From positions 27,116,352-27,180,351 of the forward strand of contig NC_080562.1 of NCBI RefSeq assembly GCF_030253575.1: 64,000 nucleotides of DNA, in the 5' to 3' direction. Within the stretch, counting starts at the first letter, position 1; every line of letters begins with the position of its first letter. Both the position numbers and the translations under genes were made by a program. The stretch comes from Rhododendron vialii (Eukaryota; Streptophyta; Magnoliopsida; Ericales; Ericaceae). The notes under the pieces were generated by a model. The model was not told the origin of the DNA and did not search any database. It saw only the letters and a list, made by a program, of their open reading frames with translations. Positions 10,681 to 21,682 of the stretch are shown in pieces.

Positions 10681-11955
10681 AGGAAACAAGAGACAACCAG
10701 AATAACGAGCAAAACAATAGACAAAATGGAGCCCCTCAACTCAACGGCCAAATTGGGACTACCCAGCTAGTCCAACTCATGCAAGCATTTATTGCCGCTG
10801 CGACTGCAAATAACCAGACTCAGCACACACCTCGAGGGCCAATGACCAGGAGTCAGGCACTGAATGAATTTTGCAAGCGTCTCCCGCCCTACTTTCAAGG
10901 AAAACCTAACCCCACAACTGCGGAAGCTTGGCTAGAAGAAATCAAAGAAAATTCTTGAAACCCTAGACATTCAAGAAGCCAGCAATCGAATTGTTCTAGC
11001 TACCTATTAGATGCAAAGTGAAGCTCAGCATTGGAGGAACCTGATGAAGAACACCCATGATGTAGCAACAATGACTTGGGAAAGGTTCGAGGAAATTTTC
11101 CTTGACAAGTACTTTCCAAAACCTGTCAAACAAGCACTGGCCTTGGAATTCATGAACCTCGAACAGGGCACAATGACCGTGACCTAGTACGCAGCACGAT
11201 TTGAAGAACTGTCTCGCTATGACACAACAATCATACCTACTGATGACGACAAGGCAAGAAAATTTGAGTGGGGACTCAATGAGACACGCCGAGCAGTGAT
11301 GGCACAGACACTTCCCACCTACTCACAAGTGGTGCAATGCGCACTTAAGATGGAGAGAGAAAACTTGGATTTCAAGACAAGGCGTGAACAGAAGAAGGCA
11401 ATACCTGCAGTTGGAGGACTTATCTGCACCAACCCTAACAACAGGGGTACCCCAACCTCTCAACCCTACCACCAAGACTACCCTCGCCCGCAACCGTCAC
11501 AATCCAACCCAGCTTGGAGAAACCGCAATCTAGGGTTCAATCGAAACCCTAACCCTAATCCGAACCAGATTCAAGCACCGAACCGAGGCCCAAACCCCAA
11601 TCTTGGACCAAACCGCAACCTCCTTCCCCAGAGTCAAAACCTAGACCACCGCTGTTATTACTGCCCAGAGGATGGACATATCAGGAGGAATTGTCCTAGG
11701 TTGAACGGTGCTGGAAACTATGGAGGACCGCCGCAAAATCAGGTCAGGACTGCAGGATTTGGAAATCAGAATCAGAATCAAGCTAGGCCGGTTTGGAATG
11801 GTAACCAACCCGGAGGACAGAACCAGCCTCGTGGTGGGTGGAACAACCGCCAACTCGCCTTTTTCAGAACAGAGGATCAAACGGGCCAATCCAACCCAAT
11901 GCTGGAAGGGTGTTTGCACTGCAAGGAACGGAAGAGGAGATGGACCCTGCAGTAA
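10681..11955 (+). pseudogene. chromovirus gag (capsid and nucleocapsid), broken
   Basis: Encodes the retrotransposon Gag domain: LPPYFQGKPNPTTAEAWLEE early, then the MTWERFEEIFLDKYFP helix typical of plant Ty3/gypsy capsids. A Pro/Asn/Gln-rich linker follows, then a zinc knuckle CYYCPEDGHIRRNC near 11,660-11,700 (CX2CX4HX4C). Lesions are a single-base frameshift near 10,945 and TAG codons near 11,010 and 11,188, the latter in place of an expected Gln. From 11,296 it is open to 11,955. No ATG lies in the early frame. It overlaps the protease frame at its 3' end. Confidence 0.8.
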
Positions 11956-14900
11956 TCCAAGGTACCCTCACTCTTTATACTACATGCGTTCAAGCACTAT
12001 TTGATTCTGGAGCTTCGCACTCATTCATATCTGCCGCGTGTGTATCTACACTTGGATTATAAACTGAACCTCTAAAGACAACTATGCATGTGACCTCACC
12101 ATTAGGGGGTAAGATTTCGGTAGTACTAATTTGTAAAGGGTGCGAACTAGAAGTGTCTAACTTGCGGTTAACATGCGACTTACGAGTAATCGAAATGATG
12201 GACTTTGACGTCATACTCAGGATGGACTGGTTGACTGCGCACCGAGCTGTCATAAACTGCCATCGAAAGATAGTGACAGCCTATTCACTAGATGGAACGA
12301 GTTTCAAGTTTAAGGGGGATAGACAAGACCCTTCTGCACCCCACGCGCACAAAACGAAGTGGCATAGGAAGCTCGCTGGATGGTTAGCGAGTTTCAAATT
12401 GGAGGAAATGGACCGAATGGAGTTGGGCCTCCTTCACGTCGTCTGCGAGTACGAGGACGTATTTCTAGAGGAATTACCAGGATTACCGCCACCAAGGGAA
12501 TTGGATTTCACCATCGAGCTACAACCCGGCACGACCCCAATCTCGATGTCCCCGTATCGAATGGCTCCAGCAGAACTACGAGAGTTGAAGACACAACTAC
12601 AGGAACTTTTAGAAAAGGGTTTTATCCGACCTAGTACCTCACCATGGGGAGCTCCACGCTATTCGTCAAAAAGAAAGAAGGAACGCTCCAACTTTGTATC
12701 GACTACCGCCAACTCAACAAAGTCACCATCAAGAACCGATATCCTCTACCGAGAATAGACGACTTGTTCGACCAGCTGAGAGGGTCAACTTGTTTCTCGA
12801 AGATCGATCTGAGATCTGGATATCACCAATTGCGAATTCGAGATTGTGACATACTTAAGACGGCATTCCGCACGCGTTACGGGCACTACGAGTTCATAGT
12901 CATGTCGTTCGGTCTAACCAATGCTCCTGCTATTTTCATGTGCCTGATGAACCAAATTTTCACGTCGTACTTGGACAAATTTGTGGTAGTGTTCATCGAT
13001 GACATCTTTGTATACTCTCCAACAGAGAAAGAACACGAAGACCACTTGAGAATTGTCCTCCAAGTACTTCGAGACAACCATTTGTATGCGAAGGCCAGCA
13101 AGTGCGAATTCTGGATGAAAGAAGTCAAATTCCTAGGACACGTGGTGTCAGAGAAAGGAATCTCAGTCGACGAGAGCAAAGTAGAAGCAGTCATGGACTG
13201 GAAAAGACCTTCTACGGTATTCAAGATTAGAAGTTTCTTGGGATTAGCCGGCTACTACAGAAGATTTATTCAGGATTTCTTCATCTTGGGAAAACCATTA
13301 ACGCGACTGACCCAAAAAGGGGTTAAGTTTGAATGGAACGAAGCATGTGAGAGATCCTTCCAAGAACTTAAGAAGAGGTTGACTAGCGCTCCTATATTGA
13401 TCATACCCGAACAAGACGCAGGGTATACCATGTACTGCGACGCATCCAAAGATGGATTGGGAGCTATACTCATGCAAAATGGAAAATTCGTTGCTTACGG
13501 ATCCCAACAATTGAGGCCGCATGAAAGGAATTATCCGACTCACGATTTGGAACTGGCAGCAGTGGTATTCGCCCTAAAGTCTTGGCGACATTATCTATAC
13601 GGAGAGCAGTTCAAGGTATTCACGAACCACAAAAGTTTGAAATACTTGTTTACCCAGGAAGAGCTGAACATGAGGCAAAGGAGATGGGTGGAATACTTGG
13701 AGGATTTCAACTTCACGATGTCCTATCATCCTGAAAAGGCAAACGTAGTCGTTGATGCACTAAGTCGCAAAAACCGAGGACAAGTGGCTAGTTTAGCAAT
13801 AAGAGAATGGAAGATGATGGAGGACCTTAACAGATTCAAACTACAACCAACCGCAGAAGGCGCCAACGCGTGTCTCTTCACCGTAGTCGCAACCTCAACC
13901 TTACACCGAGAAATTCTTTTAGCCCAAACATTTGAACAAGAATGTGATTTCATCAGACACCAACTCTCAATTGGAAAAGCAGCAGCCGGGTGGACAATCC
14001 ACACTGATAAAAGTCTCCGCTTCCAAGGAAGAATTTTTGTACCAGACACCGGTACCCTCCAGGAAGCAGTACTTAAGGAATTCCACCATTCCAATTTCGC
14101 CGTCCACCCAGGGAGCACCAAGATGTACCAAGACCTCCGCCGACAATACTGGTGGGCTGGAATCAAGAAGGACATGGCCAAATACGTTTCAACATGCCTC
14201 ACCTGCCAACAAGTAAAAGCGGAACATCAGAAACCCGATGGAACCCTGCAACCCTTGCCTATACTCGGATGGAAGTGGGAACATATCGCCATGGATTTTG
14301 TGATAGGACTACCTGGGTCTCCGCAATCAAACACCGCCATTTGGGAGATAGTTGATCGTTTAACCAAATCCACCCACGTTTTACCCATGAAGATGACAGA
14401 CTCAATGGACTCTCTCAGCAAACTCTACATCCGAGAAATCGTGCGATTACATGGTGTACCCGTATCCATTGTGAGTGATCGAGATTCACGATTCACGTCG
14501 ACCTTTTCGGATAGGTTACAGAAAGCATTGGGAACCGACCTTCATCTCAACACCGCATTTCACCCACAGACGGACGGACAATCCGAAAGAACAATCCAAA
14601 TCTTAGAAGACATGCTCCGTGCCTGCACTTTGGACTTTAAGGGAAGTTGGGAACGACACCTACCCTTAGTCGAGTTCGCCTATAACAACAGCTATCAATC
14701 CAGCATAGACATGGCACCATACGAAGCTTTGTATGGGCAACCTTGTCGATCACCAGTTTGTTAGGCTGAATTGGGAGAAGCAAGCTTACTAGGACTAGAA
14801 TTAGTTCGAGAGACAACAGAAAAGATCAAAACCATTCGCCAACGGCTCCTGGCTGCGCAGAGTCTACAGAAGAGCTACCTCGACAAAAGGACCAGACCAT

Positions 14901-15345
14901 TGACCTTTCAGGTTGGAGAACATGTGTTCTTAAATATCAGACCACGAAAAGGAGTTATCCGATTTGGAAAGAAAGGAAAACTATCACCACGATACATTGG
15001 CCCTTTTGAGATCCTCAAGAAAATTGGAGAAGTGGCGTACCGCCTGGCACTACCACCACAACTGGACCGAGTTCACAACGTGTTCCACGTGTCAATACTC
15101 CGAAGTACATAACACATCCTTCCCACATCATCAATTGGGAAAACATTGAACTCAACGAGGACGTCACTCTCGAGGAACAGTCAGTGGAGATCCAAGACTA
15201 TAGTGAGAAGTGCATTCGAGGCAAAACCATTCAACTCGTCCGAATCCTTTGGCGACATCAAGGAATTGAGGAATCAACCTGGGAACGAGCGGATACTATG
15301 CGCGCCAACTATCCGAATCTGTTTCCTCCTAAAGGTACACTCTAA
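11940..15345 (+). pseudogene. chromovirus pol: protease, RT, RNase H, integrase, chromodomain
   Basis: The protease motif LFDSGASHSFIS lies near 12,000, with a TAA at 12,060. The linker to RT runs to a frameshift near 12,657. From 12,644 a 706-codon stretch carries RT (catalytic FIDDIF near residue 118), RNase H ([11 protein letters not shown] near 263) and integrase. The integrase shows the HHCC zinc finger ([10 protein letters not shown], then CLTCQQ) and catalytic D (MDFVIGLP), D (VSDRDSRF) and E (TDGQSERT). A TAG at 14,762 replaces the expected Trp. A frameshift near 15,108 precedes a chromodomain tail (WERADTMRANYPNLF) ending at 15,345. Catalytic residues look intact, so the damage is confined to stops and shifts. 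Confidence 0.9.
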
Positions 15346-15364
15346 TTTCGAGGACGAAATTTTG

Positions 15365-15379
15365 TTAAGGGGGATAGGT
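15365..15379 (+). other. polypurine tract of the chromovirus
   Basis: AAGGGGGATAGG sits directly before the 3' LTR start TGTAACG, the expected plus-strand priming site. Confidence 0.75.
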
Positions 15380-17895
15380 TGTAACGACCCGTAAATTTTA
15401 TCATTAATAATATCATTTAAAAAGTATTATTCGTATTAATAAAATTCTTTCTCTTAATAGATATGTACAAATATAATTATCTTATCTTATTTATCTTATT
15501 TTTATTTTTTTTTCAAGTTGCATGCATGCACACTCCTTCCGTCTCTCTCTCTCTCCTACTCAGTCTCTACTTCCTCCCTGATCATATATTCGTCCTTATC
15601 TCGTCCATATCAAAGCCCAAGAGATAGAATTTTCATTAAAATCAATCCTATCCTACACTACCAAAATTCACCTATAAATACCCCACCCCATTGACCCACG
15701 AGCATACCACGATATTTTCCATACTCCACCGACCAAAAAAGAAGAGAAAAACAAAAGTAAACCAAGCTCCAATCAATGGAGTTTTAGAGAGAGAAAATTA
15801 GAGTGAGAAAAGTGGGTTTCATAACTACGTTCAACCAAAACCCAATTCCCCCGTTCCAATCACTTCCTACAACTCCAAGCATCACCAAACACCCCTCAAT
15901 TCGATCCCAAGGTCTCCCGATCAAAGAACTCGAAGTCTTCTTCCCCAAAATTCAAGATTCGTTTTTTTTAAATCAATCCGATCCAATTCAAGGTATTATA
16001 ATCCATTCCAACCTCCTCTCTACATATATTAAGTGTTTTTATGTTTAACCCAATAGCCCAAATGGACCCATGCATCGAAATCGGAGCGAAAAACGAAAAA
16101 AATCGAATCTGTCATCGAGTTTGCGGCCGCAAACTTCGGGCCGCAAGAACCAAACCTGAGTTTGCGTTTCGCTGCTTAGCCGCAAAGTTGACTCGGTCAG
16201 ACCTTACGGCAGCTGTTCTTTTGGTTCGAATGTGTTTTGCGACCTCCCGAACAATGTTTTTGACCCCTGGACTATTTTTCTAGACTTTTCACATCTCAAA
16301 GATCATACCTTATTAATATCATATTTTATTTATTTATCTATTAATTATTTATTTATTCGTTATCTTTCAAGATTTTACAAACGAAAAATCGTTACGACCT
16401 TCCGAAGAACATTTTGCCACCCAAACTATTTTTCCTAGACTCCTCGCATCTCAAAGATGATATCTTGTTAATTTCATATTTTTTTTATTTTAATTACTAT
16501 TTATTATTATTTTTACAGTGTTTCCAATTAAAATTACCTTACGACCAAATAAACCTTATTATTAATGCCCGAGTAATTTTATTTAGACTCCTTACCTTCC
16601 CAAGATGAAAAGTTATTTACCTCGACCTATTTTATTTATTAAATAATTTATTATCCATTTATTTTACTTTCGACAACTTTTGTTAATATCTTATTTAAAA
16701 TAATCCCACGACCCTCCGAACCCAACTTTTGACACTCAACTGGTTGCATAGGACCTTTAGGACTCTTATTAAGATAATGTTAATTATTCTAATATTTTTA
16801 CCTAATTAATGTATTTAATTAGTTTTTAATCAATCTAATTACTTAGAAATAATTAATGAGAGCCTAGAAAAATATTTTTTTAAAAAAATCTTTTAAAAGG
16901 TTCTTACTTATTATCATCTTGGTCATACGAGATTAAGGGCAACGACCCATTCATAAAAAGTTGTGTGATTGCATTGTTTACTAATTGTTTTGTTTATTAT
17001 TTGATTAATTGTATGTGGCACCACTACTTGATTTGAATGCTAGATTGGACCCTAGAGACATGGGGTGGTATGTGAAATAGAATTCACTTAGACGATGCTA
17101 GGTAATGGATAAATTGAGAAGTTTTTCCTTTTTAGAGATTGCCTGCAGGCGGAATTTTGAGATGTGATGAGATTTGTGATGAGATTGAAACTGGCGGGAG
17201 TCTAGTGATGATTGTAAAGTATTTGTGAAGTGGTGTATAAGATAAGTAAACCCTAATTGTGATTCAGGCATAATAAGTTTTCCATTTGTTGTAGTTATTG
17301 GGGTGCACACTCGGTATATAACTTAGGTGTATCTGCGACAGCAAAGGGAAGTGATCTCATGGGACCGAGCATGGCTAGCGGTTGGGGAGGAAATATCTCG
17401 TGGATGAGATCTTAGATTTCACATTAGAATAATGGATAGTAATAAATTGGTGTTTGTGAATCTCTGTTCTACTTTTCGCATCTTTATTATCCTATTACTT
17501 GCTAGCTGTAAAGTAAGAGGGGTAGTTGGGTTGGATTATAGTACGGGGTGAACTCTATCACTCAGGTACGAATTGCCTGGCATCCGTGCCAGATTTTGCA
17601 GAAAATCAAGAAGAGACACAGAACCCCGACGGCGAGCAGTTTTATGCAGAGGAGAATCCAGAGAGGGGAGCCGAGCCAGAAGATGTTTGGGATCCGTATC
17701 AAACCTAGGAGTCGGCTCTGTACTCTGTCTATTTCTTTATCACAAAGACTATTTTTAGTATTTCCACAATAGTTTGTAATAAATGAATCTTTATGTTGAA
17801 CTATCTGCTTTGGATTTTGAGCTTTAATTTAATAAATTTTTCAGCAATTAATATTTAATGCCTTCGATTTTATTTTCGAAAATTGGGCCGTTACA
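15380..17895 (+). repeat. chromovirus 3' LTR, complete (2,516 bp)
   Basis: Begins TGTAACGACC and ends GGCCGTTACA, a TG...CA LTR with inverted ends. A TATA box (TATAAATA, 15,673-15,680) lies 293 bp in, with CT-rich leader sequence around 15,540-15,580. The 3' half matches the truncated 5' LTR. Small open frames inside (for example near 15,803-16,283 and 17,526-17,772) have no recognised content. Confidence 0.9.
15673..15680 (+). promoter_or_regulatory. TATA box of the chromovirus 3' LTR
   Basis: TATAAATA followed by a CCCC-rich start region. The corresponding segment of the 5' LTR is deleted, so this is the element's only intact promoter. It would direct transcription outward into 17.9 kb and beyond. 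Confidence 0.6.
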
Positions 17896-18215
17896 GAATC
17901 ATTCTGTTTTGCCCTACGAATTCTGAGAAAACCCTTACAGATATCCGTTGGAGCTGATTTTTTTTAGGAACCCTCTAGAAAATATTTTAAAAAAGATGAG
18001 CGATTCGGATCATTTTGTGGAACTCCAATGTAGGCCCCACAAAAATGTATGTGCAAGATTATTTGTGCAAGTAGCACAGTTGTTCTCCTTTGCTGGTGCC
18101 GAGAAGCTAACATAAATGAACAAAGACAGAGAGAGAGAGAGAGAGAAGAGAGAGAAAACTGGTTGTAACCGGTTGGGCCTTTTCAAAATCAAAGGTTAAA
18201 AATCAAGTGAGATGA
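17896..18215. other. spacer between chromovirus and LINE-B
   Basis: No gene. Sequence near 17,945-18,010 (AGCTGATTTT, then AAAATGAGY) resembles 54,660-54,720, suggesting a shared repeat. A GA microsatellite lies near 18,127-18,157. Confidence 0.4.
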
Positions 18216-19258
18216 TCAGACGGTCAAAAACATTTGGGGGCATGATGCCTCAAAACCGCTTTGGGGCATGGAAGCCTTCGCCACGCTATTTGGATCCTTC
18301 AAGCCCTGCACAAGAGTTAAACAATCTGTCTTGATGTAAATCCCACGCAACTTCTCCTTGATAGCCCATTCCATCAAAATCAGCCCCGCCTTAATCTCCA
18401 TTACCGTTGCCGACGAAGCCATACATTGCATAACTTGTCCCTTAGCCTCCCTACAACTTCCTTCTTGGACCCAAGCTGCAGCTCCCACACCAGTAGCAGC
18501 CAGCCAAGCACCATCCACTACAAAAGAAGACACCACCCCAACCTCTATATCCATACTAGATTCATCAAATAAAAAGCAAGTTTCTGACTTCATCTTTACA
18601 AGAGTAGACCTATACAAACTAGAAATGCCTGAAAAACAACGCAGAACGCAGTCAACATTCGGCTTATTAGAATTAAACAAAGCATCATTACGTGCACACC
18701 ATATAGCCCACATCATGAAAATAGAATCCCGCACCACCTCCTTATTTGTAGCCTCTCTAAGCCACATAGAAAACCAATCTCCAAACTGAAATAGATTTCT
18801 TTTTGAGAAATCAAAGCCCAAGTAAGATGCCCTCCACACCTTCCTCACAAAGTCACACTCAAAAAACAGATGTTCTATCGTCTCTAGTGCCTCACCACAC
18901 ACCGGACAAGAAGGACCCACCTGAATATTCTTCATAATCAGAGCATCCTTCACTGCAATAATGCTATGAATCACCTTCCAATCAAACATCTGATACTTAG
19001 GAGGAACATTCAAGCCCCACACCGTACCCTAACCCTTGAAATGAGCTTGTTCCCTTCTAAGGACCCCGCCAAACGCCTCCTCAAACCTTTGAAGATACGC
19101 AGACTTGACCGAAAACATACCACTATTAGTATGCTCTCATACGAATTTATCCTCCACATCTCATAGAGGAAAATGAAGAGCCTTAATGACTTTAACCGCC
19201 TCCGCAGGAAACAACACCTCCAACAGAGGTTCCCTCCAAACCTGAGTTCGAAAATCAA
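18216..19258 (-). pseudogene. LINE-B 3' part: zf-RVT and RNase H
   Basis: The 268-codon open stretch below 19,022 encodes the zinc-binding domain (CPVCGEALETIEHLFFEC, then WCARNDALFN). RNase H follows with catalytic-type residues VVDGAW, VMEIKAG and IKTDCL. The final helix found in complete RNase H domains is absent, so the 3' end is lost or diverged near 18,240. The upstream piece (19,010-19,258) continues in another frame. It belongs to the same element as the RT pieces at 19,525-20,108 and 27,196-27,510. Confidence 0.8.
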
Positions 19259-19524
19259 AAAGGTCCCTAACTCTGAATTCAGTCAGACCGGTACTCTACG
19301 GGGACCCGTGAAGAGGATTAGACATTTTCGGAATCCACTCATCATCTAAGACTTTTATAGTTTTCCCGTTACCAATAGTCCACTTAAGCCCTCTACATAA
19401 GAGATCCTTTCCCCAAACAATACTTCTCCAGCCCCAAGAGGCCACAGAACCCATCCTAGCCCCTAACAAATCCTAACATTGGCAATATTTACCAACAAGA
19501 ACCTTAAAAACTTAAGACTCTGGA

Positions 19525-20108
19525 TTATTTTGCTAAAAGAGCCTGGTTCATGCAACTCAAATCTCTCAAGCCCAAACCACCCTTACTCTTAGGAAAACAA
19601 CAAACTTCCCACTTCCGCCAAACCAACCTTTTCTCCTTATCACCGTGCCAGAGAAATTTCACCACAATACTCTTAACCTTATCTAAAAAATTAACGGGAG
19701 CTCTAAAAACTGAAATAGCTTGGGATTGTAAGCAACACATGCTTGACTAAGACAAGTCGTGAAGAAAACGACAAAAGCAAAGCCTTCCACGAGGAAAGCT
19801 TGGCACCAACTCTATCCAGCACCTTAGAAAAAAGACTACCTTTCCTTAGAGAAAAATCCATATTAGCACCCAAATAAATCCCAGGTTTGTCAACACATTT
19901 AACTCCAAAAATACGTTTCAAATTCAGCATCTCATCAGAATGCATGTTTGGACTAACAAATAACTCTGACTTATTGAAATTGATCTTTTGTCCTGCCTGG
20001 CAGCAATACACATCCAAAACCATTTTAAACACCAAGCATGCTCCAGCTTATGCTCCACAAGAATAAAACAGTCATCCGCAAATAATAAGTGAGAAATGCT
20101 AGGCGAAC
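19525..20108 (-). pseudogene. LINE-B reverse transcriptase, C-terminal half (interrupted by a provirus)
   Basis: Minus-strand frames encode SISHLLFADDCFIL, the catalytic FADD motif, near 20,060-20,105. Then come the thumb-region motifs PGIYLGANMDF, SWKALLLSFSSRLVLVKHVL and GGLGLRDLSCMNQALLAK. There are frameshifts near 20,035 and 19,740. The coding sequence is cut at 20,108 by the endogenous pararetrovirus and resumes at 27,196. Confidence 0.8.
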
Positions 20109-20420
20109 GAATAATTGGGGTATAATGTTTATTAGGTAAAGTTGTATGTACTTTAGTTTGAATAAGTAGGTAAGTTTACGACAATAAATGGCATGTACCA
20201 ATTATGTATAGGTACTGTAGCAAAACAGTAATGCCCAATTATGTATAGGTACTGTTTAATGATGTAATCAGCCTCCTTACTTCGCCTATAAAAGGAGGAC
20301 TTACCCCGGTGTAAAAGCCAAGCGAGAGTTCAGTGTTTTCCTAATATATCCTGTGTCTTGTATTCACTCTTTTTGATCCTAACCTACTTTGTGTTTGTAC
20401 CCACTTCGTGTCTGCAAATT
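20109..20420 (+). repeat. provirus left terminal repeat (LTR-like)
   Basis: Begins GAATAATTGGGG and ends GTCTGCAAATT, immediately before the primer-binding site. It contains a TATA box (20,287-20,293) and two copies of CAATTATGTATAGGTACTG. Against the right repeat I count nine substitutions and one 3-bp indel, about 97% identity. Confidence 0.9.
20287..20293 (+). promoter_or_regulatory. TATA box of the provirus promoter
   Basis: TATAAAA within CGCCTATAAAAGGAGG, typical of a caulimovirid pregenomic promoter. TGATGTAATCAGC lies just upstream. The same box is in the right repeat near 27,063. A transcript starting just downstream would run through the primer site into the movement protein. Confidence 0.65.
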
Positions 20421-20432
20421 TGGTATCAGAGC
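20421..20432 (+). other. primer-binding site, tRNA-Met
   Basis: TGGTATCAGAGC is a perfect complement to plant initiator tRNA-Met, the universal primer of Caulimoviridae. It starts on the base directly after the terminal repeat. Confidence 0.9.
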
Positions 20433-20764
20433 CAATGTTGTTCATACTAGCTTAAACCCTTTCTGGAAACTTCTTTTCCAATACTACTTCAAATCTTTTT
20501 TAAAAGAAAAAATTGAAGCGTATACTCTGTAGTTGCCTTTCAAGGATCCTCCACATCAGAAACTTCATTAACTATTTTGATTAAAGAATTTTGTATCAGT
20601 GGGTTAAAAGTACCTTGAGACTTTGGCTTTTGAGCAGTGTGTCTCGGTTTATCTACCCTAGTATATAGAATTTTGTTAATCAAAATTAGTTAAAAGATTT
20701 TACATTAAAAAGAAAAGATTTGTTGTATGAGGAAACGAAGAACCCAGACTTTTATCCATAAAAA

Positions 20765-21682
20765 ATGAATCACTTGTTTTCCACCTATTCCTCTGCTACC
20801 TCCTCTTTAGTTCCTTCAAGATCATCCACCAGTAGAAATTCCTCAACCTCTTCTTCTTCTAATCTTGAGTACTTGTATGAGTTTGAATATCTACCTGATG
20901 ATAGAAAGGTCCCCCTTACTGATCTCCTTTTCTTAAACCCCTATAATGCTTTTGTCAGACCACAAACCTCTGTAAAAAAGTCTGTCACCCAACTCTTCTC
21001 CACAAAACGTCCAACCTCCGTAAAAGAATATGTCCAAGCCTCCAAGTTTGATCAGTGCTTCATAGCAGCTACAGAAGCTGAACAACTTTTACCTTTGGAA
21101 ATCCCAGTTGATTTGCCTCGCCTTTGGAAACAACAAGGATTTACTCATCTTCACTTTGGAGCAATCAGATTGGCTGTTACTTTCCATGGCAGAAAAGGTT
21201 TGCCTGTTACTTCCAGACTTGCTCTGGTAGATACCAGGTTCTTGCAGTATCAGCATGCATGTATTGCTACAGTTCAAACCACTTTAAATGCTGGAACTGT
21301 GATCTTTACCTTTTACCCCAATTTCAACATGCCACTAGCAGATCCTCATTTGCTATCAGCCTTGAAAGTGCAAGTTCAAATTGGTGGTGCCTCCCAAATT
21401 TCCACCACATATGCAGCAACCCTTCACTACCAAATGGCCTATCGTCTCCAAAACCATGCTCTGGACATGTCATTACCCTCCTCCACAGATGAAGCCATTT
21501 TCCTAACTGTCAACGCACCACACCAAGCTTCTTGTGTCCATGTTCCCTGTCAAATTTCCCGTCCTGAGCTTCTCAAGCTTCTCCCAGAGTCTTGGGTTAC
21601 AGCTTATGAGAAAACCAACAAAAGCCTATCCCAGTTCAATCCTCAAATCCAACTTTCATCCCAAAACCTGATGGTACAGTGA
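20765..21682 (+). CDS. caulimovirid movement protein (30K superfamily)
   Basis: A 305-codon open frame that begins with a Ser-rich N-terminus. The 30K-type core lies around residues 125-215, with LVDTRFLQYQHA followed by a GTVIFTFYPNF strand. Movement proteins widen plasmodesmata for cell-to-cell spread and do not occur in ordinary LTR retrotransposons, so this is the key evidence for a viral origin. The frame closes at 21,680-21,682. The polyprotein frame overlaps it and is open upstream of 21,679, so in the ancestor the movement domain may have been fused to the polyprotein, now separated by a frameshift. The leader from 20,433 holds no large ORF. Confidence 0.8.
   Translation: MNHLFSTYSSATSSLVPSRSSTSRNSSTSSSSNLEYLYEFEYLPDDRKVPLTDLLFLNPYNAFVRPQTSVKKSVTQLFSTKRPTSVKEYVQASKFDQCFIAATEAEQLLPLEIPVDLPRLWKQQGFTHLHFGAIRLAVTFHGRKGLPVTSRLALVDTRFLQYQHACIATVQTTLNAGTVIFTFYPNFNMPLADPHLLSALKVQVQIGGASQISTTYAATLHYQMAYRLQNHALDMSLPSSTDEAIFLTVNAPHQASCVHVPCQISRPELLKLLPESWVTAYEKTNKSLSQFNPQIQLSSQNLMVQ

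Larger units (their letters stand above)
7266..17895 (+). mobile_element. Ty3/gypsy chromovirus (Tekay/Del-like), decayed
   Basis: Plus-strand LTR retrotransposon in the order 5' LTR (truncated), primer-binding site, extra acidic ORF, gag, protease, reverse transcriptase, RNase H, integrase, chromodomain, polypurine tract, 3' LTR. Integrase downstream of RT marks Ty3/gypsy. The chromodomain and TGTAACG...CGTTACA LTR ends fit the Tekay/Del branch of chromoviruses. The left end of the 5' LTR is missing, so no target duplication can be seen. Multiple stops and frameshifts make it non-autonomous. Confidence 0.9.

Noticed and set aside
16041-16438. Small protein genes in the chromovirus 3' LTR
   Set aside because: Short frames inside an LTR with no match in the 5' copy (that part is deleted) and no motif.
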